This document shows, piece after piece, positions 1 to 7,772 of a stretch of 64,000 nucleotides of DNA. This DNA is from Candidatus Bathycorpusculum hydrogenotrophicum. Lineage in GTDB: Archaea; Thermoproteota; Bathyarchaeia; Bathyarchaeales; Bathycorpusculaceae. The notes beneath the pieces were generated by a model, which did no database searches, was not told the origin of the DNA, and worked only from the letters and a program-made list of their open reading frames with translations. The stretch spans positions 1 through 64,000 of the forward strand of contig WRCX01000002.1 in assembly GCA_009783705.1 (NCBI GenBank). Direction: 5' to 3'. Position numbers and translations under genes: made by a program. Within the stretch, counting starts at the first letter, position 1. Each line of letters begins with the position of its first letter.

Positions 1-91
1 GTCTTCGTTTCGAAAGAGATAATCCCCAGAAGGCTTAAATCTAATACATTTTTATTGTTTATTTGTAAGCTTCCGGCTTACTCTTCAGAAG

Positions 92-162
92 GACAGGAAG
101 ACACATCATTGAACAGGGGCATTGTGACCCTTATTGATATGGTGTGTGACCTCTTTCCTGTT
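92..162. other. Long imperfect hairpin
   Basis: The arms ACAGGAAGA (from 93) and TCTTTCCTGT (to 161) can pair, followed inward by CACATCAT (102-109) with ATGGTGTG (139-146, one G-U pair), and AGGG with CCCT nearer the loop. The result is an extended hairpin of about 70 bases. Just upstream, 66-80 forms a small five-base-pair stem (TAAGC/GCTTA, loop TTCCG). These could be a structured RNA, a terminator for something to the left, or an element-end structure. No known family is recognised. Confidence 0.35.
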
Positions 163-190
163 AAGTTTCGAGGATTGATAACAGCCTAAA

Positions 191-1108
191 TTATCGTTCT
201 TCTTCTCCGATTTCTTGAGAGTTAGATTCAGATTTTAACTCAGATTCAGAACTTAACGTTATCATCAAAGGCAGTGGTGAACAAATTGAGTAGTCAGGTT
301 CGGAACTTAACACAGGTTTAGAATTCAACTCATATCCAACAGTTTTATTTTTCACACTAAACTGTAATATCAAATAAAGTGTACCTAACAATCCATAATA
401 CAAGCAAAGGACTGCGAAAAACAGAACTCTATACGGATGACCACCAGAAATTTCACCTACAAAATCGTTTCCTGACTGCTTTAAGGCCAAATAGTTTAAA
501 GAGATAAACGATAAAAGCAAAGACAAACAAAGACACCAGAATATCCCTACAATATAACGTAATGTTTTCATCTTTTCTTTTCTCGCATTATCCATTTCAA
601 TTTTGGCCTTTTCGATCTTTCCTTTTCTTTCAAATTCAAGTTTTGCCTCCAGTTTGTTAACCAAATCATTATAAAAAATTATCACATATCCAGCAAAAAC
701 ACCAAAGAGGCCAAGAAACGTAGCACCCACACCTGTTAAAGCACTAACAGCCGCATCAGACCACGTACCGGAAAATATGCCAACATAAATAAAAAATGCT
801 AAAGGTAGCACAGTCAATACTAAAAGCCATTTATCCTTTTTGTGTACTGCTCTAATGAAATATCCAGTGAATATAATTGCTATAAATACCCCCCAAGCAG
901 CAAGCATATTCAAAAAAAACATATCGTGATCTCTAATACAAAAAGTATAAACTACACCTATTACAGTGGATGCAATAAATAGAGCTATAATGATTAAACA
1001 TTGCTTTTTGTACTTACTACAATAGTCCAAAAATGACTCTTCGCAATCATGATAAACTTTCCTGAGTTTCTTTGCTAAGCCATCTGGAGACTGCAACAAG
1101 GAAGCCAT
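191..1108 (-). CDS. Polytopic membrane protein, unknown function
   Basis: The protein has 305 residues and I do not recognise a family. About six hydrophobic segments are visible: four in the first 150 residues, then a charged, coiled-coil-prone stretch (about 152-180, rich in Lys/Glu), then two more before an acidic, Ser/Glu-rich C-terminal tail. The start is the ATG at 1106-1108. It lies inside the region interpreted as an integrated element and has no close co-directional neighbour. The helical cytoplasmic insert between membrane segments could be a sensor or oligomerisation part, but nothing in the sequence proves a role. Confidence 0.6.
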   Translation of the reverse strand: MASLLQSPDGLAKKLRKVYHDCEESFLDYCSKYKKQCLIIIALFIASTVIGVVYTFCIRDHDMFFLNMLAAWGVFIAIIFTGYFIRAVHKKDKWLLVLTVLPLAFFIYVGIFSGTWSDAAVSALTGVGATFLGLFGVFAGYVIIFYNDLVNKLEAKLEFERKGKIEKAKIEMDNARKEKMKTLRYIVGIFWCLCLSLLLSFISLNYLALKQSGNDFVGEISGGHPYRVLFFAVLCLYYGLLGTLYLILQFSVKNKTVGYELNSKPVLSSEPDYSICSPLPLMITLSSESELKSESNSQEIGEEER

Positions 1109-1514
1109 TTTTTATTGCCACCCCACCAAGCAATAACTATGTCTATGTGATATATGTCTTTATTTAAAAACATCGAGAAAACTATGCTAATATAAGAAGA
1201 GCTATCTGACGGCACAACAAACTTTTTCTCTCTCCCCCCCCTCCGACATTTCTGTCTCCATTATCTGCTGACTATTTGGCAGAGGGGCTGGTTGGAATGT
1301 CGGAGGAAAGAGGGGGGGTGCTTCTTCAGTCTTACTTTTTTCTTTTTCGTAATACTGTTTCTTTGTGGTGTTGTGGTTTTTATCTGTATCTTGATTTCAA
1401 GCAAGAATTCAAGAGGGGTGACTCAAAGCATGGGTGTATCTGGTGAAGATATGGGTCTGAGGGTGAAAACTGTATAAAATGCAACATAGGGAAAAAACAA
1501 CATAAAACACGTCT

Positions 1515-1538
1515 GGGACAAATGGGACAGTTGGGACA
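1515..1538 (+). repeat. Triple GGGACA repeat, 9-bp period (left array)
   Basis: GGGACA occurs at 1515, 1524 and 1533, exactly nine bases apart. The array faces an inverted copy at 1601-1624 across an AT-rich spacer of about 60 bases. Confidence 0.8.
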
Positions 1539-1600
1539 AGGTTTTACAAATACAACGAAAAATAATTTAAAAAATTATATTCTTAGTAGTTTCAAAAGCC

Positions 1601-1624
1601 TGTCCCAACAGTCCCCACTGTCCC
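1601..1624 (-). repeat. Triple TGTCCC repeat, 9-bp period (right array)
   Basis: TGTCCC at 1601, AGTCCC at 1610 and TGTCCC at 1619 keep the same nine-base period in inverted orientation to the array at 1515-1538. Read on the minus strand, similarity to the left array continues past the repeats into a GG-TTTT stretch, giving an imperfect inverted repeat of roughly 36 bases. Confidence 0.8.
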
Positions 1625-1868
1625 AGAAATCCGAGCTTAAAACAGCCTTTAAAACGTGAAAAGACCTCAATTTGAGGTGTGATATCGTAAAATATACGAT
1701 AAAAACCCAAAAAAAGAGAAAAATGATATCGGAACTTTAACGATACACATACACGTGAAAAACACTGAAAAACTTTCAAAATCACCACAAAATCACAAAA
1801 AAACCTCCAAATTATTGTCCTAAAAAAGGGAAAAAAAGAATACGTTCAAAATCAATTAATAAGTATCA

Positions 1869-2843
1869 TTATGACTCAAATAATGCATTCATTAAGCCCT
1901 CCTGAATCATCAGCACTTGCTTACTAAACTTCAACATATCCTCAGCTAAATAATGCCTACAGAATACACTCTTCGGAACACGTCCAGCGAGAATATCTGT
2001 AAGCTCCGAAATCACATCACTTTTTCTAACGAAAGTATTGTTAAAACTTCTCAATTCTTTCAATCGCAACTTAAACCCTCTCCGTTTGAAACGACAATGT
2101 AACGCATTGTAGTTTATTGGTTCACAATGGCAGATTTCAGTGATAAGCTCCTGAGAAACAAAGCTGATGTATGTGTTCTTAGTGCCTCTGAGAAAGAGAT
2201 CTCCGAACTTGAAATGTTCCAATACATTCAGTTCTTTATTATAGTAATCATCAAGTTTCTTCTTAGAATTCAAAGAGATAATCAAGTTGAATGAATTGAT
2301 TCCTTCACCAGCACGTAAACCAGTCACTGCTAAGAATTTAACCAGAATCTTCTCATCATTAGACAAATGTAACCATACTTTCTTGAGATATTCCGGCAAC
2401 GTGTTATGTTTCTTGTTAAAGATTGATAAGAATCCCTTGAAAGCTGTATCCTCATTGCTCCATTTAATACCATAATTCTTGAGTTTACTCTTGTACTCTT
2501 CATAACATCCAAGATACTTAGCTAAACACATCATAGCTTTCATAATGTTTCTTCGTTGCCCTGATGGAATTGTTAGAAACTTAGACGGATTAATCAGCAG
2601 TTCTTGATAGTTTCGTGCATGATTATATTGTATTCTTGCATATTTCTTATTGGAATACTTTTTACTGAGGTAAATCTCATAATCCTTAAAATCTATATGC
2701 GTATCAAATGATTTATTATTCGGCTCCAATGGAGTTATAGAATACTTTTTACCATCGATAATGACGAAATTGCCTCCTAAGTTGGGGGTCGAGGGTTCAA
2801 ATCCCTCCCCGTCCGCCATTAGGTCAATAGAAATCCGAACCAA
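1869..2843 (-). CDS. Archaeal tyrosine recombinase (integrase)
   Basis: Site-specific recombinase that would integrate or excise the element at a tRNA gene. Recognised as an archaeal tyrosine integrase from the core layout: TGLRAGE (first catalytic Arg), a later LKELRSF (second Arg), then GRVPKSVFCRHYLAED with the likely nucleophilic Tyr about 30 residues before the end. Residues 9-24 (ADGEGFEPSTPNLGG) are the antisense reading of a tRNA 3' half, so the attachment site lies inside the reading frame, and the first eight residues come from the far side of it. As in SSV-type integrases, integration may have split the gene, so the true N-terminus may be at the other junction. A TTG inside the downstream frame is an alternative start. 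Confidence 0.8.
   Translation of the reverse strand: MVRISIDLMADGEGFEPSTPNLGGNFVIIDGKKYSITPLEPNNKSFDTHIDFKDYEIYLSKKYSNKKYARIQYNHARNYQELLINPSKFLTIPSGQRRNIMKAMMCLAKYLGCYEEYKSKLKNYGIKWSNEDTAFKGFLSIFNKKHNTLPEYLKKVWLHLSNDEKILVKFLAVTGLRAGEGINSFNLIISLNSKKKLDDYYNKELNVLEHFKFGDLFLRGTKNTYISFVSQELITEICHCEPINYNALHCRFKRRGFKLRLKELRSFNNTFVRKSDVISELTDILAGRVPKSVFCRHYLAEDMLKFSKQVLMIQEGLMNALFES
2771..2818 (+). other. Attachment site: 3' half of tRNA-Arg(CCU)
   Basis: The bases fit tRNA positions 29-76. They give anticodon loop CTCCTAA (anticodon CCU), stem GTTGG, five-base variable loop, T arm GAGGG-TTCAAAT-CCCTC, acceptor CCCGTCC, discriminator G and an encoded CCA at 2816-2818. No D arm or acceptor 5' strand precedes it, so this is not a working tRNA gene. 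It is the duplicated att core left by integration. Confidence 0.75.
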
Positions 2844-2953
2844 TCATTGTGATGAGACATTGATAGGCATTTTATTTCACCTTAAGACTGATTGAATTAG
2901 TCGATACCATATGTATATGCGGTAGCAGAGCTGGCGATAGGGAGAATAAAAGT

Positions 2954-3406
2954 ATGAAAGACAAAAACAGGATACGGGATATAAGCCAAGAAGACAAAAG
3001 AGTATTTTTGGAAATGGCAAAAAAATTCTATGCGTCAGAAGCGGTAGCACACAATTTAGACGACCATATACTTGAGACAATCTTTGAGGTTGCAGTAAAC
3101 AAATCTCCGTTTATACGCGTGCTTATTATAGAGGATAATGAGACACCAGCAGGCTTTGCTGTTTTAGCGTTTTCTTATGCGACCGAAGTAGGAGGTATGG
3201 TCGTATTGCTTGAAGATCTCTATATCAGCGAAACACATCAAGGAAAGGGATTAGGAAAGAAATTCATACAATTTATGGAGCAGACATATTTATCAGCTAA
3301 ACGGTTCCGCCTTGAGGTTAAAAAAGAAAACAAAAAAGCCATAGAGCTATACTGTAAACTCGGATACAAAACCTTGGACTATATACAGATGATAAAAGAT
3401 GTTTAA
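2954..3406 (+). CDS. GNAT family N-acetyltransferase
   Basis: The 150-residue length and the C-terminal half are typical of the GNAT fold: VLLEDLYISETHQGKGLGKKF carries the beta-4 strand and the acetyl-CoA pyrophosphate loop (Q/G-x-G-x-G), followed by RLEVKKENKKAIELYCKLGYK, the usual beta-6/alpha-4 ending. It would transfer an acetyl group from acetyl-CoA to an amine on an unknown substrate. A GGGAG ribosome-binding site at 2939-2943 supports the ATG at 2954. It is the first gene on the chromosomal side of the tRNA-half attachment site and has no operon partner. Confidence 0.85.
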   Translation: MKDKNRIRDISQEDKRVFLEMAKKFYASEAVAHNLDDHILETIFEVAVNKSPFIRVLIIEDNETPAGFAVLAFSYATEVGGMVVLLEDLYISETHQGKGLGKKFIQFMEQTYLSAKRFRLEVKKENKKAIELYCKLGYKTLDYIQMIKDV

Positions 3407-3515
3407 TTTTATTTGAATACCGCAATTTAGCAAACGTCGCTATGTGGATGTAGAAAATTCTAATAAATATGAAAGGGGAAGGTTCTCAATTGTGTGTTGG
3501 CGACTGTTTGCAGGG

Positions 3516-3713
3516 TTATTCTAATTCGCGCTCAAACACACAGAGAATATATCTTGTGTTACCCATGCCTTCATTAGACGCAGTTTTTTCAACCAGTCTC
3601 CAACCTTGACTGCCCAATTCATTTAGGACTTTATCAAGGTCTTCAATGTTGACTTTGCCACCATTCCAGCCTTTAGCATCTATGACCTTGGTTTGATATT
3701 CATATCGTTTCAT
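3516..3713 (-). CDS. DUF4177-like small protein
   Basis: This 65-residue protein has the DUF4177 pattern: a start YEYQTKVID, a central LDKVLNELGSQGWRLV segment in which Leu-x-x-x-Gly-x-x-Gly-Trp is the hallmark, and a final strand ending in FERE. The family's function is unknown. The gene stands alone between the acetyltransferase and the large helicase, which reads in the opposite direction. Confidence 0.7.
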   Translation of the reverse strand: MKRYEYQTKVIDAKGWNGGKVNIEDLDKVLNELGSQGWRLVEKTASNEGMGNTRYILCVFERELE

Positions 3714-3910
3714 AAGGTTTAGCTCCGCTCATCAAAGACTTTTTTGTTAATATAAGGTTTCGGCAGGCTGTGCGCATCACTATTGCCACGCTGTTGTAAA
3801 ATCCAAGTTACACCACAACAGAATGATATTTTTATATAATTTACACAAAACCACCAAAAACAATAATGATGAAAGGTTATATGGTTTCAGTCAATTGATG
3901 TAAATTAATC

Positions 3911-6535
3911 ATGCCAGATAAGCACAAGCAATTTTGTATATACCTCAAAGGCGAGGACAAAACCGACAGCATCCGCGACGTGCGGCTTGTTGGCGAGAAA
4001 TATGAGGTGATTTTTAACAATGGTAAAGCGTTTACATATAGCGCAAACAATGTGCAACTCATCAAAACCTTACAGAATAAGAAAGAGGGCCAGGAATGTT
4101 TTGAGTATTTAAAACGCATCGCACATGAAACCGGACTGAAAGTCAAGTTGGATAACGGAGAGGAGTTAAATATCCTTTCACACAATTATTCAAAAATTAA
4201 ATTTATCACTCCGGAGAGTAGTCTTGGGGCGTTTCTTTCCGGAAAACTCCCAGAAGTTGCAACTACAAAACATAATAATATGGAGAAAGCGTTTGAGCCA
4301 GTATATCCTTTTGGATTTAACGCAAGCCAAAAAGATGCAGTTGACAAAGCGCTCGCAAATCAGCTGTGCATTATCGAGGGTCCACCCGGAACGGGTAAAA
4401 CACAAACGATTCTCAATATTATCGCAAACGCAGTCATGCTTGGTGAGAGTGTTGCTGTTGTATCAAGTAACAATTCCGCAACGATGAATGTATTGGAAAA
4501 ACTGCAAAAATACGATATTGATTTCATTGCGGCTTATCTCGGCAATTCAGAAAACAAGAAAGAATTTATTAATTCACAGAAACCCCTACCCGACATATCG
4601 GATTGGCGTCTCAAAGTAGAAACAGCTGATGCGCTTCAACAGGCTTTAAAACAGCTCTACAGTCTTTTACGTGAAAAGCTTGCCCAAAAAAATGAACTTG
4701 CCGCACTAAAACAAGAAATATCAGCAATTGAGACCGAACAAAAACATTTTCAACAATACTCTAAACAAATAAACCCACCATCAACCCCCTCTTCAAAGAT
4801 ACAAACTGTTGAAACCTCCCGACGTGCACTTGAAATGTGGCTACTTAGCGAAACCTATGAAGAATCCGCTCGCACAAAAGGGCTAATCGCGTTTATAAAA
4901 AGAATCCTCGAACAACGCGGATTCACCAGCAGAATAAAACAAAAAAACAACAATTTGCTCCAACAGTATCCACGTGAATACATCATCACAGTATTTCAAC
5001 ATCAGTTCTACGAACTAAGAGCCGCCGAGCTGACAAAACGCATTTCTATGTTGACAAATGCGCTTGATACATTTGATTTTGATGCAAAAATGCGAGAGTA
5101 TTCAGAGATTTCGATGAAGATTTTCCGCCACAAACTCTCAGAAAAATTTGATGAACATAAAAGAGAGAAATATGACATAGACGACCTCTGGAGAAACTCA
5201 ACGAATTTTATAAAAAACTATCCAGTGATTCTAAGTACAACATACTCACTGCGCAACAGCCTGTCAAGACACGTATTGTATGATTATGTGATAATTGATG
5301 AATCATCGCAAGTCGACTTATGCACCGGTGCACTTGCGCTCTCGTGCGCTCGAAAAGCAGTCGTTGTCGGCGATTTGAAACAGTTGCCAAACGTTGTGGA
5401 TTCAAGTACTGCCACAATAACCGATGCCATTTTCGCAGAATTTGCTTTACCCGATACCTATCGCTATAAAAAACACAGTCTGCTGTCAGCAGTGATTGAA
5501 TTATTCCCTAATGCACCAAAAACTTTGCTACGTGAACATTATCGCTGTCATCCAAAAATTATCGAGTTCTGCAACAAAAAATTCTATGATAACCAGTTAA
5601 TTATACTCACCACACCAAAGTCCGACCGTGAACCGTTGTGCGTATATAAAACCGCTGAGGGTAACCACGAACGTAATCACATTAATCATCGGCAAATTGA
5701 CGTTATCAAAACTGAGATTATTTCTCAGCAAAATCTTGATGTAAAAACCGGCAACGTTGGAATTGTCACGCCTTATCGCAAACAAACTAACGCACTACAA
5801 ACAGCGTTTGTTGATACTAATATCAAGGCGGATACGGTTGATAAATTTCAAGGGCAGGAAAAAGACATTATTATTCTCTCAACAGTTGACAATGAAATTA
5901 CACCGTTTGCTGACAATGCTAATCGTTTAAATGTAGCAATTTCTCGGGCAATTGAGCAACTGATAGTTGTTGTAAACGAGTGGGATACGCTAAGCGACAC
6001 AAATATTGGAGATCTTGTGCGCTATATTGAATACAATAATTGTATGATAGTGAAAAGTACCGTCTACTCGGTTTTTGACTATTTGTATAAGAGTTATGCT
6101 GAACGCAGAAAAGAGTATCTCAAAAACCAGAAACGCATATCAGAATACGACAGCGAAAATCTTATGTACACACTTATTGCGAGTGTGTTAAAAGACGAAC
6201 GATTTACGCGGTTTGACATCGCAGCGCACGTTCCACTTAAAATGATAATCCGAGATATGAACAAACTTACACCATCTGAAAAACAGTATGTTGCAAACAT
6301 TCTCACACACGTTGATTTTCTAATTTTTGATACCATTGGGAAATCTCCTAGACTAATCGTTGAGGTTGACGGCACAGCAGTTCACTCGGAGGGAACACGC
6401 CAAGCAGAACGCGACGTGATGAAAAACGAGATTCTTAAAAAACATGGACTGCCGATTGTGCGATTTCGCACCGATGGAAGCAATGAACGCGAGCGATTGA
6501 TTACTACACTTTGCGATATAGTGAATAGTACATAA
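3911..6535 (+). CDS. SF1 helicase with DUF2726-like nuclease tail
   Basis: An 874-residue superfamily 1 (Upf1/Dna2-like) helicase. Visible motifs in order: Walker A GPPGTGKT (about 157-164), Walker B IIDESSQ (about 462), GDLKQLPNV, HYRCHPKIIEFCN, GIVTPYRKQ, DKFQGQEKDIIILS and NVAISRA. A charged, helical insert of about 200 residues (220-430) separates the Walker motifs. The last 120 residues look like a DUF2726/restriction-fold domain (VDFLIFD, LIVEVDGTAVH, GLPIVRFRTDG), a pattern shared with Vsr/DUF559-type nucleases. ATP-driven unwinding plus cleavage is plausible. A TATA-like ATATTTTTATATAA lies at about 3827-3840. Such fusions often occur in defence or mobile regions; the role here is inferred. 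Confidence 0.8.
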   Translation: MPDKHKQFCIYLKGEDKTDSIRDVRLVGEKYEVIFNNGKAFTYSANNVQLIKTLQNKKEGQECFEYLKRIAHETGLKVKLDNGEELNILSHNYSKIKFITPESSLGAFLSGKLPEVATTKHNNMEKAFEPVYPFGFNASQKDAVDKALANQLCIIEGPPGTGKTQTILNIIANAVMLGESVAVVSSNNSATMNVLEKLQKYDIDFIAAYLGNSENKKEFINSQKPLPDISDWRLKVETADALQQALKQLYSLLREKLAQKNELAALKQEISAIETEQKHFQQYSKQINPPSTPSSKIQTVETSRRALEMWLLSETYEESARTKGLIAFIKRILEQRGFTSRIKQKNNNLLQQYPREYIITVFQHQFYELRAAELTKRISMLTNALDTFDFDAKMREYSEISMKIFRHKLSEKFDEHKREKYDIDDLWRNSTNFIKNYPVILSTTYSLRNSLSRHVLYDYVIIDESSQVDLCTGALALSCARKAVVVGDLKQLPNVVDSSTATITDAIFAEFALPDTYRYKKHSLLSAVIELFPNAPKTLLREHYRCHPKIIEFCNKKFYDNQLIILTTPKSDREPLCVYKTAEGNHERNHINHRQIDVIKTEIISQQNLDVKTGNVGIVTPYRKQTNALQTAFVDTNIKADTVDKFQGQEKDIIILSTVDNEITPFADNANRLNVAISRAIEQLIVVVNEWDTLSDTNIGDLVRYIEYNNCMIVKSTVYSVFDYLYKSYAERRKEYLKNQKRISEYDSENLMYTLIASVLKDERFTRFDIAAHVPLKMIIRDMNKLTPSEKQYVANILTHVDFLIFDTIGKSPRLIVEVDGTAVHSEGTRQAERDVMKNEILKKHGLPIVRFRTDGSNERERLITTLCDIVNST

Positions 6536-6626
6536 GCAACAACCTACCGAACAAGCAACAAGTGATGAAAAGAAACACACAACAATGCGGATAAGTGGGC
6601 GCTTTTTGTTTTCTAAAATACTCACG

Positions 6627-7772
6627 TTAGGGGGATTTATTGGTTGTATTTGGGTTTTTGTTGTTATGTAGTTCGGCTAGTCGCAGGATGGTTTCTTTGT
6701 ATACTGCTATGGCTTGGAGGTATTCGTTGATTTCTATGTGTTCATCGGTGGTATGGTCGAGGTGTGAGTCTCCGGGGCCATATGTGACTATGGGTAGGTT
6801 CATGGCTTTGCCTAGGAGGTTCATGTCTCCTGTGCCGGTTTTGCGCAGAAGTGTGGCGGGTTTGTTTAGGATGCGTCGGACTGAGGAGGAGAGTACGTGG
6901 TCTATTGGGGAGGATTTGTTGGCTTCGAAGGGTTCGACGGTGTCAAGTATGGTGGGGGTTATGTTGACTTTGGGGTTGGTGTTTTGGTAGTTGGCGATTA
7001 TTTTTATCATTTTGTCGTAGACTTGGGTGGTGGTGAATTGGATAGGTACGCGTACGTCTAGGATCATTTCGGCTTCATAGGGGATGACTGAGTTGCCTTC
7101 TCCGCCAATCATCTGGACTAGGCAGACGGTTATGGAGGTGAAGGGGGTTTCGTTGGGATCCATTGAGGGGAAGGTGCAGGCGGATTTGATTTGTTTCCAG
7201 AGTTCGTAGGCTTTATCTAATGCGTTGTCGTAGAGCCAGGGTGTGGAGGCGTGGCCGGTTTCGGTTTTTAGGGTTATTTTTAGTTGGATTTGGCCTTTGT
7301 AGCCCACCGTTATGTTTTCTACTCCGCTGGGTTCGCCAAAGATTGCATAGTCGGCGTGTATGCCCTCGGTTATGAGGTGACGAACGCCTTTGCTTGTGGC
7401 TTCTTCTTCAACTACGCTTACGACCAAAACTTTGCCTTTAAAGTTGGGTTCTTTGGCGGCTTGGGCGGCTGCCATAACCATGGCTGCTAGGGGGCCCTTG
7501 GCATCGACTGCGCCGCGGGCATAGATTTTGCCTTCTTCGACGCGCAGGGGCATGTGGCCTGCGACGGTGTCCATGTGGCCGCAGAGCAAAAGAACGGGGC
7601 TACCGGTACCTATGACGCCTATGACGTTACCTATGGTGTCGATGCCGACTTCAAAGTCTAAGCGTTTCATTTCTGTGGCTAGAAATGAGGCTATGGCTTG
7701 TTCTTTGCCGCTTGGGCTGTAGATACCTAAGAGATTAGTTAGAAACCGTACGGCTGTTGTTTGCTCGCTCAT
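6627..7772 (-). CDS. lysK: LysK, [LysW]-lysine/ornithine hydrolase
   Basis: Zinc metallopeptidase of the M20 family that releases lysine (or ornithine) from the C-terminal Glu of the LysW carrier, the last step of the carrier-bound pathway. Visible: LLLCGHMDTVAG (metal His and Asp), GAVDAKGPLAAM (bridging Asp), VVEEEATSKG (catalytic and metal Glu), FGEPSG, and a late metal His in GDSHLDHTTDEHIE. I start at the ATG giving MSEQTT (7772), because the longer frame adds seven residues inside lysJ; either way it overlaps the lysJ 3' end. It is the last gene of the lysW-X-Y-Z-J-K row. Confidence 0.9.
   Translation of the reverse strand: MSEQTTAVRFLTNLLGIYSPSGKEQAIASFLATEMKRLDFEVGIDTIGNVIGVIGTGSPVLLLCGHMDTVAGHMPLRVEEGKIYARGAVDAKGPLAAMVMAAAQAAKEPNFKGKVLVVSVVEEEATSKGVRHLITEGIHADYAIFGEPSGVENITVGYKGQIQLKITLKTETGHASTPWLYDNALDKAYELWKQIKSACTFPSMDPNETPFTSITVCLVQMIGGEGNSVIPYEAEMILDVRVPIQFTTTQVYDKMIKIIANYQNTNPKVNITPTILDTVEPFEANKSSPIDHVLSSSVRRILNKPATLLRKTGTGDMNLLGKAMNLPIVTYGPGDSHLDHTTDEHIEINEYLQAIAVYKETILRLAELHNNKNPNTTNKSP

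Larger units (their letters stand above)
1109..1868. other. Repeat-rich, mostly non-coding stretch
   Basis: No convincing gene lies in these 760 bases. They contain an inverted repeat around CTCCGACATT (1241-1250) and AATGTCGGAG (1296-1305), both next to runs of seven or more C or G. They also hold two opposed arrays of three 9-bp-period repeats (1515-1538 and 1601-1624), a palindrome ACCTCAA-T-TTGAGGT (1664-1678), and related GATATCG/CGATA motifs (about 1680-1750). The position beside an integrase and the AT-rich centre suggest a replication, partition or recombination-control region of the element. That is inference. Confidence 0.5.
1..2818. mobile_element. Right end of an integrated element (partial)
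   Basis: The stretch left of position 2818 looks like the distal end of an element integrated into the 3' half of a tRNA gene. A minus-strand tyrosine integrase lies at the edge and its first codons run through a 48-base tRNA 3' half on the plus strand. No tRNA 5' half precedes that copy, so the complete tRNA would lie left of the window with the element between. Inside are a polytopic membrane protein and a repeat-rich, largely non-coding stretch. The left boundary is not visible. That this is one element is inference. Confidence 0.5.

Noticed and set aside
1292..1477. Short frame with one hydrophobic segment and Gly/Lys start
   Set aside because: Starts with TTG inside the arm of an inverted repeat; no family, no ribosome-binding site, poor composition.
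1567..1788. Minus-strand frame over the repeat arrays
   Set aside because: Its sequence is produced by the repeats and AT-rich tract; no protein-like pattern.
2771..2818. A tRNA gene
   Set aside because: Only the 3' half (positions 29-76) is present; no acceptor 5' strand or D arm, so it is an attachment site copy.
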